DNA from: Phaeocystidibacter sp965659415
GTDB lineage: Bacteria > Bacteroidota > Bacteroidia > Flavobacteriales > Schleiferiaceae
Length of the DNA stretch: 64,000 bases
Reading direction: 5' to 3'
Assembly (NCBI GenBank): GCA_965659415.1
Contig: CBFHVA010000001.1
Span: forward strand, 232,587-296,586
This document shows positions 35,120 to 43,226 of the stretch, one piece after another. The first letter of the stretch is position 1. Each line of letters begins with the position of its first letter. The position numbers were made by a program, and so were the translations under genes. The notes under the pieces were generated by a model. That model did no database searches. It saw only the letters and a program-made list of their open reading frames with translations, and was not told where the DNA came from.

Positions 35120-36064
35120 TCAATTCTCAACCCTCCAACGTTCTTCTGCGCCAGCACCGGTGAGTGAATTCAAAAATTCAAGGATTGCCGCTCTATCCTC
35201 AACAGAAAGTTGGAACGCCTTCAGTTCGCCCGCACGCACCCCACCTTGTTCGTAGAACCCCAAAACACTATCTAATGTAGCGATGGAACCGTCATGCATA
35301 TACGGTGCGCTAAGACTCACATTTCGCAACGAAGGTGTAGAGAAGGTATAGTAATCAGCTGTATCAAAGGTCAGCCGGCCTCTACCATAGTCTGGTTCCT
35401 CAGCTAGTGGTAATCCAATATCGTGGAAAGAAGAGTCCCTGAAAAATGGCGGAGGATGGCATTCGGCACATTTCAACTCTTCAGAAAAGAAAAGATCACG
35501 TCCTCGACTCCATAATTCAGACGGCGACTGATTACCGTTCTCTACCTCATCGTAGTAGGCGTCTAAGCTTTGAAGGCCTTGTTGAAAGACTACTAGGGTG
35601 GAAATGACCTGTCGATAGTTCAATGAATCGCCAAACGCAGCTTTGAAGCGAGAGTAAACTGAGTCGTTGGAATATATTCTATCGAGCAATTCAGGAGCTT
35701 GAACGTGCATTTCTTCTTCCACCAATATGGGGGCGATGGTTGCTCGTTCCAGCGATTCTACTCCTCCTTCCGAAAAGAAATGCGATTTAAATCCAACGTT
35801 GTACAAGGAAGGGGTGTTGCGAAAGCCCGATTGTCCGTGTATGCCTTGACTCGTCTTCAACGTATCGGCAAAAGCGTATTTCGGGATATGGCAACTGGCA
35901 CAGGAAATTGAACTATCCCGACTCAACCAGCGGGCTTCGAATAAATTTTGCCCAAGTTCATAAACAAACTCTTGATTCTCCTGTGAATCTATGGTATCAG
36001 TCTGTTCTGAAAACTCACAGGACCACAAGACCATCAGGATCACTGCTGTTGCTACTCTTCTCAT
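35120..36064 (-). CDS. MbnH/MauG-type di-heme cytochrome c peroxidase family protein
   Basis: The 314-residue protein has a lipoprotein-like signal (VILMVLWSC, Cys16) and two heme c attachment sites, CASCH (55-59) and CAECH (199-203). The second-heme region YMHDGS provides a likely axial ligand, and FRNTPSLYNVG matches MauG/CCP enzymes. Because the adjacent upstream gene encodes an MbnP-like protein, the closest role is MbnH, which oxidises a tryptophan of MbnP to kynurenine to make a copper site. Classic cytochrome c peroxidase remains possible. ATGA overlap with the MbnP-like gene shows coupling. Confidence 0.82.
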   Translation of the reverse strand: MRRVATAVILMVLWSCEFSEQTDTIDSQENQEFVYELGQNLFEARWLSRDSSISCASCHIPKYAFADTLKTSQGIHGQSGFRNTPSLYNVGFKSHFFSEGGVESLERATIAPILVEEEMHVQAPELLDRIYSNDSVYSRFKAAFGDSLNYRQVISTLVVFQQGLQSLDAYYDEVENGNQSPSELWSRGRDLFFSEELKCAECHPPPFFRDSSFHDIGLPLAEEPDYGRGRLTFDTADYYTFSTPSLRNVSLSAPYMHDGSIATLDSVLGFYEQGGVRAGELKAFQLSVEDRAAILEFLNSLTGAGAEERWRVEN

Positions 36065-36792
36065 TTCATAGCGAAGGCAGCCGCGAAGTTTTCAATAAAC
36101 TGAAGGGCAATATCACGATCTGTTGGTGTGGTATGGGAAACATGATCTACGTTCAAATCCATTTCTCCTGCCGGACCATTGAACACATCATCTACATCAA
36201 TTTGAATAGTAACAGTGCTGGTTTTGCCTTCTTGAATGGTAAACCCTTTATTCAATTCCACCAGCTGGTTCCATCCATCCATTCCAGGGTGAAAGGCTAT
36301 AATGAAATCGGTAGAGCTTCCGTCTATGACACCGTCCGACGCTCCTCGGCCCTCAAGAATTACAAAGCGGTATTTCTGCGCCCAGCTCCAATACATCCCC
36401 CAAGAGGCACTTAGCGGGTGACCTATGGCAAAATCAACTGGATTACTTCCATTTTGATCAGGGTTCAAGCCCACATCAAATGTAAGGCCCGGGTAGGTTC
36501 CCGCTTCCAAATCTGAAAATGTTAGCGATGTGCGCCCTTCCTTGAAATCTACGACTTCCACATCAGTGAGCGCTGCATCATTTTGAATTTGCACATTCGA
36601 CAGGTAAAACTTCAGGAGTTCCACTCGCACCGTTGGCACATTCTCATTGACAAACTCCTCATTGAGCGCAATTGGCTCACCATCTTGAACCATCTCAAAA
36701 TTGAGTTTCAAGCTACCCGGTTCTGGATCTGTATCGCAAGAGCAGGCGAACAGGACGGAAACACCGAGAATTAAAAAGAGTTTCGATTTCAT
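36061..36792 (-). CDS. MbnP-like copper-binding lipoprotein
   Basis: The 243-residue protein has a lipoprotein signal ending at Cys17 (FLILGVSVLFAC) and a beta-rich domain of the MbnP family: VRVELLKFYLSNVQI, the GTYPGLTFDVGLN turn, the tryptophan-rich segment SWGMYWSWAQKYRF (Trp131, Trp135, Trp137) and FHPGMDGW (His168, Trp174). MbnP binds Cu(I) after MbnH-dependent kynurenine formation. One of these tryptophans is the candidate modified residue, which sequence alone cannot pick. The ATG shares one base with the stop of the third protein, and the stop overlaps the MbnH-like gene. Confidence 0.85.
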   Translation of the reverse strand: MKSKLFLILGVSVLFACSCDTDPEPGSLKLNFEMVQDGEPIALNEEFVNENVPTVRVELLKFYLSNVQIQNDAALTDVEVVDFKEGRTSLTFSDLEAGTYPGLTFDVGLNPDQNGSNPVDFAIGHPLSASWGMYWSWAQKYRFVILEGRGASDGVIDGSSTDFIIAFHPGMDGWNQLVELNKGFTIQEGKTSTVTIQIDVDDVFNGPAGEMDLNVDHVSHTTPTDRDIALQFIENFAAAFAMK

Positions 36793-37547
36793 TAGTCAGT
36801 AGTTAATGCTTGATCCAAATTGAAATAAAGCAGCGTAGCGGCTAAATAATCTATGTTGTCGTTTGGATCAGAATAGATGTACTCGATTAGCGCAGGCGAA
36901 AGTCCGCCTTGGAATAAGGTGCGTACATCAAAATTAAAGAAGATGACTACCGGATTGTTCGCTGTGACTGAAAAGCTCATTGGCTTTTCAAACTGGATGT
37001 TGAAATCCTGTCCACCTAAACGGTACTCAAAGTCCATGAATGGCTCGAGGTTCACCGTATCATCTGGTAACCTGTATTTTCCGCGAATCACCAAGTGATT
37101 AAATCCTTCACCCCCTCGTGAAATTCCATTTACCAATAGCTCAGATGGAGCTTGACTATAGGGCATGGAATAAGCTGCGCTATCGTAGCCCACGGTTATT
37201 TGATGTTCGCCTGTGTAGGTACCACCTGGTAATAACCCCAACTTGTGCTTCAAGCTCGGCAAACCGGCTACGGCATAGGACGTGTCGGCATTTACGGTAT
37301 CTCCCGTTGAAAGCGAAAAGTTGTAATCCGACATCACCAAAGTCAAGTTGGTGATCTTGATTTGTGCATCAGCTAAATCATACACGGAATCCTTAGATAA
37401 CAATTCTTCACCCCAATAGGAGTAAATCCATGCTTCTACATTGCGATTATCCATGTCGCGTTGATCATCTGGAACGAGACCTTGCTCTTGACAAGATGCC
37501 AAAAGCAAACTTCCTAGAACTACAGATGCGATAGCGAATTTCTTCAT
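36792..37547 (-). CDS. Lipoprotein encoded first in the MbnP/MbnH-like operon
   Basis: The 251-residue protein has a lipoprotein signal ending at Cys19 (LGSLLLASC). Its layout resembles the MbnP domain: ADAQIKITNLTLVMSDYNF for the early strand, LPGGTYTGEHQITVGYD for the turn, NHLVIRGKYRL and VVIFFNFDVRTLF later. The match is at the level of pattern only, and the tryptophan-rich copper segment is absent (the two tryptophans lie near residues 40-45). So it is either a diverged MbnP paralogue or a partner protein with a similar fold. ATG at 37547 keeps the lipobox. Its one-base overlap with the MbnP-like gene implies translational coupling. Confidence 0.6.
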   Translation of the reverse strand: MKKFAIASVVLGSLLLASCQEQGLVPDDQRDMDNRNVEAWIYSYWGEELLSKDSVYDLADAQIKITNLTLVMSDYNFSLSTGDTVNADTSYAVAGLPSLKHKLGLLPGGTYTGEHQITVGYDSAAYSMPYSQAPSELLVNGISRGGEGFNHLVIRGKYRLPDDTVNLEPFMDFEYRLGGQDFNIQFEKPMSFSVTANNPVVIFFNFDVRTLFQGGLSPALIEYIYSDPNDNIDYLAATLLYFNLDQALTTD

Positions 37548-37658
37548 TTTGTGGACTTTAACAAGTGTAAGATATAAATTCAGACGCCCAATTTCGGTGA
37601 TTATTATCACACTAACCCTTTCAGTGAGCGAATACTTCGTATCAATGAGTTAGATTTC

Positions 37659-38426
37659 CTAGGGGACCCAACTCAATTGATTAACAATGTCGTATTCGTT
37701 GCTTTGTTCGATGGCGTCCATTATTTGACCCAAAATCTCTTGTGGATCAGCCGAATAATCGAGGTTCAGAGGCTCCTTGAAGCGAACATTAAGTGTTACA
37801 CCTCGCTTCTTCATAAAGAGACCTTTACGATCAAATGCGCGCCTGAACCCATCTACGACTACAGGAATCACAATGGGCTGCAGTTCTTTAATCAAGTGTG
37901 CCGTTCCTCTTCTACCCTTCACAAAAGGGCGAGTGGTACCTTGCGGAAAGGTAATTACCCAGCCATGGCTTATGGCCATACGGATTTTCTCGATGTCTTT
38001 CGGATCTACTCCTCGATCGACTGACTTTCCTGCGACACGCCAAGATCTTTTAATGGAAACGGAACCTGCATAGGCCATCAGACGAGGCAAAAGTCCTGCA
38101 CTCATGGTCTCCTTAGCGGCAATGAAGAATACATTCAATTTTGGCGCAAAAAGTGTCCATATGGAATTGATACGATTCTTTTTCTTCCACTTCACGTGAT
38201 TGAAGACCTGATACATCGCCGATACGTCCGCAAAGTAGGTTTGGTGATTACTTACAAACAAAACGTGGTTATCAGGAAGGTCCATCAGGTGTTCCGTCCC
38301 TTCTATCTCCGTCTTATTCGCAATATTAAATCGATACCAAGTAATGGATCCGAAAAGGAAAATAATGATCCGCTTCAGCAGAAGATTATTTCCAAATATG
38401 TCTCTCTTGAATGGATTGAGTGTCAT
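37659..38426 (-). CDS. 1-acyl-sn-glycerol-3-phosphate acyltransferase family protein
   Basis: The 255-residue PlsC-type acyltransferase has one N-terminal membrane helix (LLKRIIIFLFGSITW), the acyl transfer motif NHQTYFAD (His61, Asp66/67 region), the substrate loop FPQGTTRP and the later VIPVVVDGFRRAF. It would acylate lysophosphatidic acid or a related lysolipid at the inner membrane. Its gene stands alone, facing the MbnP operon tail region by about 112 bp. Another acyltransferase of a shorter type is at 39713, so lipid remodelling is encoded twice in this stretch. Confidence 0.83.
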   Translation of the reverse strand: MTLNPFKRDIFGNNLLLKRIIIFLFGSITWYRFNIANKTEIEGTEHLMDLPDNHVLFVSNHQTYFADVSAMYQVFNHVKWKKKNRINSIWTLFAPKLNVFFIAAKETMSAGLLPRLMAYAGSVSIKRSWRVAGKSVDRGVDPKDIEKIRMAISHGWVITFPQGTTRPFVKGRRGTAHLIKELQPIVIPVVVDGFRRAFDRKGLFMKKRGVTLNVRFKEPLNLDYSADPQEILGQIMDAIEQSNEYDIVNQLSWVP

Positions 38427-38488
38427 TCAGTGTTGTTCTGTGCGCCCAAATATACACATCTCAAACCGCACGTATAATGTGCTGAATC

Positions 38489-39139
38489 TTAGATTCTACG
38501 GAACACTTCCATCAATTCGCTGATCATCATCGCGGTGGCCCCCCAGATGATATTCCCTTCATACTCATACGCGGGTATGTTCATTTTCAATCCGCCGAGG
38601 TCCATTTTGTGATTTTGCAATGCGCCTTCGGCAGCAAATACGGATAAGGGGGCATGAATAACTTTCACCACCTCGCGGTCATCCTTCTCAAAATGCAGCT
38701 CACTGCGAGACATGCCAACGTAGGGTTGAACCAAAAACTGGCTAGGAGGTATGAAAACCTCTGTGAGTTCACTGTACACCTGATATTCCTCTGGGTTAAC
38801 GCCCACTTCTTCTCGAGTTTCTCGGGTTGCTGTTTCCACGAGATTCTTATCAGCTGCCTCTACCTTCCCTCCGGGAAAGGAGACTTGTCCGCTATGGACG
38901 CCGGGATATTCATTTCGGCGTATGAGTGCAAGGTGTGAAATATCATTCACGGGATGGACTAAGGCCATCACAGCCGCTTTTCGAGTGGCTGGATTGCGAT
39001 GCGCCTTCTCCAAATCGGTAAAAGGTCGGTTCGGAGGCACGGCTTTGTATTGCGCATCTTGACCTGGCAAGTTCAAAAAAGCCGCCTCCTTTAGTGTGGA
39101 AAGGAGGAGGCTGTGAGATGCTAAAAGTTCTTTTCTCAC
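38489..39139 (-). CDS. Nudix hydrolase, CoA-pyrophosphatase-like
   Basis: The 216-residue protein has the extended Nudix box SFPGGKVEAADKNLVETA ... REVGV-type signature (RETREEVGV) and the upstream EKAHRNPATRKAAVM, features of the NudL/YeaB CoA diphosphatase group. It would cleave CoA and related dinucleotides. The start is GTG at 39139, immediately after the dps stop TAA with no gap, which indicates cotranscription with dps and translational coupling. Confidence 0.83.
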   Translation of the reverse strand: MRKELLASHSLLLSTLKEAAFLNLPGQDAQYKAVPPNRPFTDLEKAHRNPATRKAAVMALVHPVNDISHLALIRRNEYPGVHSGQVSFPGGKVEAADKNLVETATRETREEVGVNPEEYQVYSELTEVFIPPSQFLVQPYVGMSRSELHFEKDDREVVKVIHAPLSVFAAEGALQNHKMDLGGLKMNIPAYEYEGNIIWGATAMMISELMEVFRRI

Positions 39140-39628
39140 TTAGTGCTTCGGTTTGCCCATCCAAGCGTTGAGCATCCACACGTGTTTTTCGTGATTGGCT
39201 ACATACGTGCCTAGCATATCAATAGATCCTTCATCTCCGAGTTCTCCGGCTTCAGAAATCAAATCACGCTCAAGCTTAATGAGAGTTTGAAAACCGTCTA
39301 GCACTGCATTCACACATTCTTCGCTGTTGAACAGATTCTTGGCTACAGGAATTTTACTGTTTTCTTGATAGTCTTGGAAAGTGTGGAAAGGAACTACTTC
39401 TAGTGTGAGAATTCGCTCGGCAATTTCATCAATACTCGTCTGAGCTTCGGTATAGTAATCTTCAAACTTCACATGAAGTTCAAAAAAGTCTCTGCCGCGG
39501 ATATTCCAGTGCACGGCTCTCAGATTTTGATAATGTATTTGGAAGTTGGCGAGCAGGATGTTCATCTTTTCGCCTAATTCGTTCGAGCCTTTTTCTCCAA
39601 GGCCAATCATATTCTCGTTGCTCATCAT
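39140..39628 (-). CDS. dps: Dps-family ferritin-like DNA-protection protein
   Basis: The 162-residue protein has the Dps four-helix core with ferroxidase-site residues visible as His40 and His52 in RAVHWNIRGRDFFELH and acidic residues in YYTEAQTSIDEIAERI. The tail GTYVANHEKHVWMLNAWMG is typical. Dodecamers oxidise and store iron and shield DNA under starvation or peroxide stress. A second ATG one codon downstream would also serve. It is upstream of the CoA-pyrophosphatase-like gene on one transcript. The regulator cannot be seen in the short upstream region. Confidence 0.9.
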   Translation of the reverse strand: MMSNENMIGLGEKGSNELGEKMNILLANFQIHYQNLRAVHWNIRGRDFFELHVKFEDYYTEAQTSIDEIAERILTLEVVPFHTFQDYQENSKIPVAKNLFNSEECVNAVLDGFQTLIKLERDLISEAGELGDEGSIDMLGTYVANHEKHVWMLNAWMGKPKH

Positions 39629-39712
39629 GCTGTTTTAATCAGTTGTTAACCAAAGGTCGGAAAGAAGCGATAAAAACCACTTATCTTGCCATAGTAATAA
39701 TCCATACCTAGC

Positions 39713-40273
39713 TTGTTGAAAAAAGCAATCGGAAAATTCGTCTACTTCATATTCGGCTGGAAACTCAGTATTGAAACGGATATGTCCCAAGTTAAGCGGT
39801 CGGTAATGATTGCTGCCCCACACACCTCAAACTGGGACTTCCTTTTTGCTCTTGCTGGGTTTTGGATACTCGGACTAGACGTTCGCTACTTTATTAAAAA
39901 CAGTTATACGAAGTCACCGCTTGGATTCTTGTTTCGTTGGTCGGGTGCAATGGGAGTAGACCGATCGCAAAGGAACAACCTAGTTGAACACGCTGTACAT
40001 CTTCTTGAAACGCGTGAGCAACTCGTAATTCTTGTGCCAGCTGAAGGAACACGAAGCAAAGTGGATAAATGGAAAAAGGGATTCTATCATATTGCCACCT
40101 CTGCTAAAGTGCCTATCTCACTAGGTTTCTTGGATTATGCCAATAAGACTGGAGGCGTGGCAGACGTATTCAACCCTTCCGGCGATGAAGTGAATGACTT
40201 CACGCATATTCAAGAAATATACAAGCGGTACATGGGTAAAAACCCTGAGGATTATAACGAGCAGATATTCTAA
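39713..40273 (+). CDS. Short lysophospholipid acyltransferase-like protein
   Basis: The 186-residue protein of the PlsC fold has the acyltransferase box PHTSNWDFLF (His37, Asp42), the loop VPAEGTRSK and the later LGFLDYANKTGGV that mark the short 'glycerol acyltransferase' type common in Bacteroidota. It starts with TTG; the frame has no upstream ATG and the first residues MLKKAIGKFVYF match the family start. Its stop TAA shares a base with the ATG of the HsdR-N gene, so the two are translationally coupled. A TATCTTGC box about 25 bp upstream may be the promoter. Confidence 0.78.
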   Translation: MLKKAIGKFVYFIFGWKLSIETDMSQVKRSVMIAAPHTSNWDFLFALAGFWILGLDVRYFIKNSYTKSPLGFLFRWSGAMGVDRSQRNNLVEHAVHLLETREQLVILVPAEGTRSKVDKWKKGFYHIATSAKVPISLGFLDYANKTGGVADVFNPSGDEVNDFTHIQEIYKRYMGKNPEDYNEQIF

Positions 40274-40731
40274 TGTCGGATTACCCTGACCTGCCCTTTG
40301 ATTCAGCTCACATCCGTTTGCGGAAGGGGAACAATGCAGATGAAATTTGGGACATCGTACGTAAAAAGTGGCTGGTGCTTACTCCTGAGGAGTGGGTTCG
40401 TCAGCACTATGTGGGTTATCTTTTGACTGAATTGGAATATTCAGCGAGCAGTATTGCTGTTGAGAAGAGAATAGACGTAAACGGTAATCCTCAACGTTTT
40501 GACGCATTGGTATATGTGGAAGGTAAACCTGCTATTCTGGTGGAATGTAAGGCTCCTAAGGTAGCACTGACCGAAGAGGTTTTTCATCAAGCTTGCCGTT
40601 ACAACATTTATATTCAAGCACCTCTAGTTGTGCTTACGAATGGTCTTCAAACCATTGCGGCCCAAATCAACAAATCCGAGGTAACGTTTATTCCTTTATT
40701 GCCCAGACGAGAAGATTGGTCGCCAATTTGA
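40273..40731 (+). CDS. Stand-alone type I restriction HsdR N-terminal-like nuclease domain
   Basis: The 152-residue protein has the PD-(D/E)xK nuclease core seen in HsdR subunits: RFDALVYVEGKPAILVECKAP gives the Asp and Glu-x-Lys triad around residues 75-95. There is no helicase domain and no HsdM or HsdS gene nearby, so it is not a restriction enzyme on this evidence. Such small proteins are widespread in Bacteroidota and of unknown role. Its ATG overlaps the acyltransferase stop by 1 bp. A terminator hairpin for the convergent gene lies about 50 bp after its stop. Confidence 0.8.
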   Translation: MSDYPDLPFDSAHIRLRKGNNADEIWDIVRKKWLVLTPEEWVRQHYVGYLLTELEYSASSIAVEKRIDVNGNPQRFDALVYVEGKPAILVECKAPKVALTEEVFHQACRYNIYIQAPLVVLTNGLQTIAAQINKSEVTFIPLLPRREDWSPI

Positions 40732-40774
40732 CCAAAACGTGATCATGAGTCATTTACCATATCAGAAACTTGTT

Positions 40775-40809
40775 TAAAAAAAGCCCCGACAACCAGGTTG
40801 CCGGGGCTT
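40775..40809 (-). terminator. Intrinsic terminator for the lipoprotein/barrel operon
   Basis: A long stem (AAGCCCCG/CGGGGCTT plus four further pairs across one mismatch) with a 3-base loop, followed on the minus strand by seven T's (complement of 40776-40782). It lies about 22 bp after the minus-strand stop at 40831. Confidence 0.85.
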
Positions 40810-40830
40810 ACTTACTTTACGTCGTAAATC

Positions 40831-41502
40831 TTATTCCTCTTGTCCGGATGCATGTGTAACAATACCGTCTTTCAACAAGCTGGATGTTAGCATCACCGCA
40901 AAATCTTCACTGAAGCTATTAATGGATCCTGGATTCCAGGTTTTAGATTGACCCGACCATTGAAGCGTTTCAGCATTCAAATCGTACACATTACTTTCTA
41001 AGAAGTAGGTCTTGTCTTCTGTATAATATCCAGGAGAGTATACTGCTCCGTAATGATAACCGTAGTAGCCGCCAAAACCGCCATAAAGCGATCCATACAT
41101 GCCCATGGTTGGGTAAGTTGATCCCTGCACATAGCGCGTTTCTGATGTGGCATCAAGGAGAGCCATAGTCAAAATAGCGTCGCAACCCAATTCTTTCGCC
41201 TTGGCAATTACCGCATCTTTACGTGCCGTGCTATCCAGTCCTGAATGAGGGTTGAGATGGCCTAAGCTAGCCACTGAAGCTACTCCGCGTGTATCAAATA
41301 CCGACTTAACCTGATCCTCAAAAGATTGACGTGCCTCGAGGTTTTGGGTAATCCCGATGATGAACACCTTCTTGAACGGCATGGCTTGAGAGGCCATTTC
41401 AGGTTGCCATTTGCCTACCAATTTGGTGTTATTCCCACAGCTTACCATGGCCACGGTTAGTACTAGAGATACGGATAATAGAAGTATTTTTTTCATGCTC
41501 AT
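40831..41502 (-). CDS. DUF4136-like lipoprotein
   Basis: The 223-residue protein has a lipoprotein signal (LLLSVSLVLTVAMVSC) and a beta-alpha fold that fits DUF4136-type proteins (FKKVFIIGITQNLEARQSFEDQV ... AKAKELGCDAILTMALLD). Between them lies a Gly/Tyr-rich stretch (MYGSLYGGFGGYYGYHYG) likely to be a surface loop. Function unknown. Start MSMKK or MKK two codons later are equally possible. It follows the barrel gene by 2 bp, so the two form an operon. Confidence 0.65.
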   Translation of the reverse strand: MSMKKILLLSVSLVLTVAMVSCGNNTKLVGKWQPEMASQAMPFKKVFIIGITQNLEARQSFEDQVKSVFDTRGVASVASLGHLNPHSGLDSTARKDAVIAKAKELGCDAILTMALLDATSETRYVQGSTYPTMGMYGSLYGGFGGYYGYHYGAVYSPGYYTEDKTYFLESNVYDLNAETLQWSGQSKTWNPGSINSFSEDFAVMLTSSLLKDGIVTHASGQEE

Positions 41503-41504
41503 AA

Positions 41505-42122
41505 TTAATTCAACTTAACGTCAACACCCAACATGGTGTTCATTTGTACAATCGACGAACTTGCCGAAACGCCTCCACTGCACCCTCCAGCGCCGCAAAA
41601 CAAACCGAGACCTAAGCCCTGAATTGGTACTAAAAGTTGAAATCTCGCACTGATTCCTATTCGCTCTGTGAAGGATACTCGAGCACCACCCTGACCGCCA
41701 AAAGCAAAGAAAGTTTCGGAACGATATCGGCTGGTAACAGGCTCGAAGATGGCTAGCCCGAAAAGAGCACCTGCAAAAGGAGTAATTTTAGAGGTATTGG
41801 CCACGTGATAGCTCGTACCTGCCATAATGTAATGAACATTCATATCGAATAGTCGCTCTTCAAAAAAGCTCCCTGAGCGCTCGATATTCAGCGCCGTTCC
41901 CTGATAGAGATACATCAAATTGAAACCCACATTTCTGTTTAATCCAAAGTCAACAGCCACACCTGAACACCACTCAGGCTGAACCACTAACTTTCCTCTG
42001 GATGAGTAGGTGGATCCAAAAAACTGATAGCCTCCAAGGCCTTGTATACTCAATGATTGCCCATACATGAATGCCGATAAGAACATGGCACCCACAAGCA
42101 TAATTCGATTAATTCTTTTCAC
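41505..42122 (-). CDS. Outer-membrane beta-barrel protein
   Basis: The 205-residue protein has a signal peptide (IMLVGAMFLSAFMYGQS) and alternating strands with glycine and aromatic residues up to MLGVDVKLN. Two adjacent cysteines (LFCGAGGCSGG) stand out near residue 180. It fits the small outer-membrane porin-like family of Bacteroidota. It precedes the DUF4136-like gene by 2 bp in the same operon, and a promoter with TTG-N18-TACCTTTC lies upstream on the minus strand. Confidence 0.7.
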   Translation of the reverse strand: MKRINRIMLVGAMFLSAFMYGQSLSIQGLGGYQFFGSTYSSRGKLVVQPEWCSGVAVDFGLNRNVGFNLMYLYQGTALNIERSGSFFEERLFDMNVHYIMAGTSYHVANTSKITPFAGALFGLAIFEPVTSRYRSETFFAFGGQGGARVSFTERIGISARFQLLVPIQGLGLGLFCGAGGCSGGVSASSSIVQMNTMLGVDVKLN

Positions 42123-42137
42123 GATCAGTAGTTTTGG

Positions 42138-42166
42138 GAAAGGTACACAAAACTCAATTATTTCAA
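42138..42166 (-). promoter_or_regulatory. Promoter of the barrel/lipoprotein operon
   Basis: On the minus strand a TTG (42164-42166) is followed, after 18 bp, by TACCTTTC (42138-42145). This fits the Bacteroidota -33/-7 arrangement, with one mismatch in the -7 box. It ends 15 bp before the ATG at 42122. Confidence 0.5.
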
Positions 42167-42237
42167 CAGTTCGTCCAAGCGGATATTGAAACGGAGTTTA
42201 GTACCTTAAGCCCCCTTCATAAATTGACCATTGACCC

Positions 42238-43158
42238 ATGCGAGTTTTATACTTTTTTCTAGGAGCACTTGTACTCACGATTACCGCAGCGAATTCATCG
42301 AAAAATGATGAAAATCAAACCATTACACGTTCTGATTTCACAGAAGACTACACTATCCACTCCCTTCCTTTACCAGAGTCAGTGGAGCTTGCCGGTGAAG
42401 GAGTACCTCTGGATGATTACGAAGTAGCCGAAAGATTGGATCGCGAGCTTCTCGTGAATACTTATTGGCAGAGCAATACGCTTTTGATGATAAAACGAGG
42501 TGCGAAGTGGATTCCGACATTTACACAAATCTTCCAAGAGGAAGGGGTTCCAACGGATTTGGTCTATTTAGGACTCATAGAAAGCGGATATCAAAACGTT
42601 GTGTCACCTGCTGGAGCGGCTGGATTTTGGCAATTTCTAGAATCTACGGGTGAAGAATACGGTCTTGTAATCAACGGTGAAGTTGATGAGCGTTATCATC
42701 CGGAAAAATCAGCCAGAGCCGCTGCTCAATACCTCAAGGAATCGAAAGAAGAGTTTGGCTCATGGACCCTGGCGGCAGCGAGTTACAATATGGGACGAGC
42801 TGGATTGGGACGACAACTCGAACGCCAAGGCACTACCAATTACTATGACTTACTCTTGAATTCGGAAACCGCTCGTTACGTGTTTAGAATCCTAGCGGTA
42901 AAAACCATCTTGAGCGACCCGGAAGCTTATGGATTCTTAGTTCATGAGGAAGATCATTATACCCGACCCGAAACCTACACTGTTGAGTTATCAACTCCTG
43001 TAGAAAGCTTTCCTGGTTTCGCCGCTGAGCATGGTATTTCATATAAGACCTTGAAATATTTCAATCCTTGGCTTCGTGAAGCCTTCCTGAAAAATAGAGA
43101 AGGAAGAACCTATGAAATCATACTTCCCAAGGCCGCCCAAAATTCAGAGGAAGACTAG
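42238..43158 (+). CDS. Membrane-bound lytic murein transglycosylase, MltD/SLT type
   Basis: The 306-residue protein has a signal peptide (MRVLYFFLGALVLTITAA) and an SLT lytic transglycosylase domain with the catalytic Glu115 in LGLIESGYQN, then SPAGAAGFWQF, ARAAAQYLKES and the AAASYNMGRAG segment. A C-terminal region (YKTLKYFNPWLREAFLKN) has a degenerate LysM-like look. It cleaves the glycan strand of peptidoglycan in the periplasm. The gene is monocistronic, about 70 bp upstream of uvrA. Confidence 0.88.
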   Translation: MRVLYFFLGALVLTITAANSSKNDENQTITRSDFTEDYTIHSLPLPESVELAGEGVPLDDYEVAERLDRELLVNTYWQSNTLLMIKRGAKWIPTFTQIFQEEGVPTDLVYLGLIESGYQNVVSPAGAAGFWQFLESTGEEYGLVINGEVDERYHPEKSARAAAQYLKESKEEFGSWTLAAASYNMGRAGLGRQLERQGTTNYYDLLLNSETARYVFRILAVKTILSDPEAYGFLVHEEDHYTRPETYTVELSTPVESFPGFAAEHGISYKTLKYFNPWLREAFLKNREGRTYEIILPKAAQNSEED

Positions 43159-43203
43159 CTGAACTGAAAGGGGTTGAGGGTGTTATTATCACCTATATCT
43201 ATG

Positions 43204-43211
43204 TACCTTTG
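43204..43211 (+). promoter_or_regulatory. -7 promoter element of uvrA
   Basis: TACCTTTG, an exact TAnnTTTG match, lies 15 bp before the uvrA ATG. The nearest upstream TTG (43174) is too far away to act as a normal -33 box. Confidence 0.4.
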
Positions 43212-43226
43212 CCGTTCTCAAATTGA

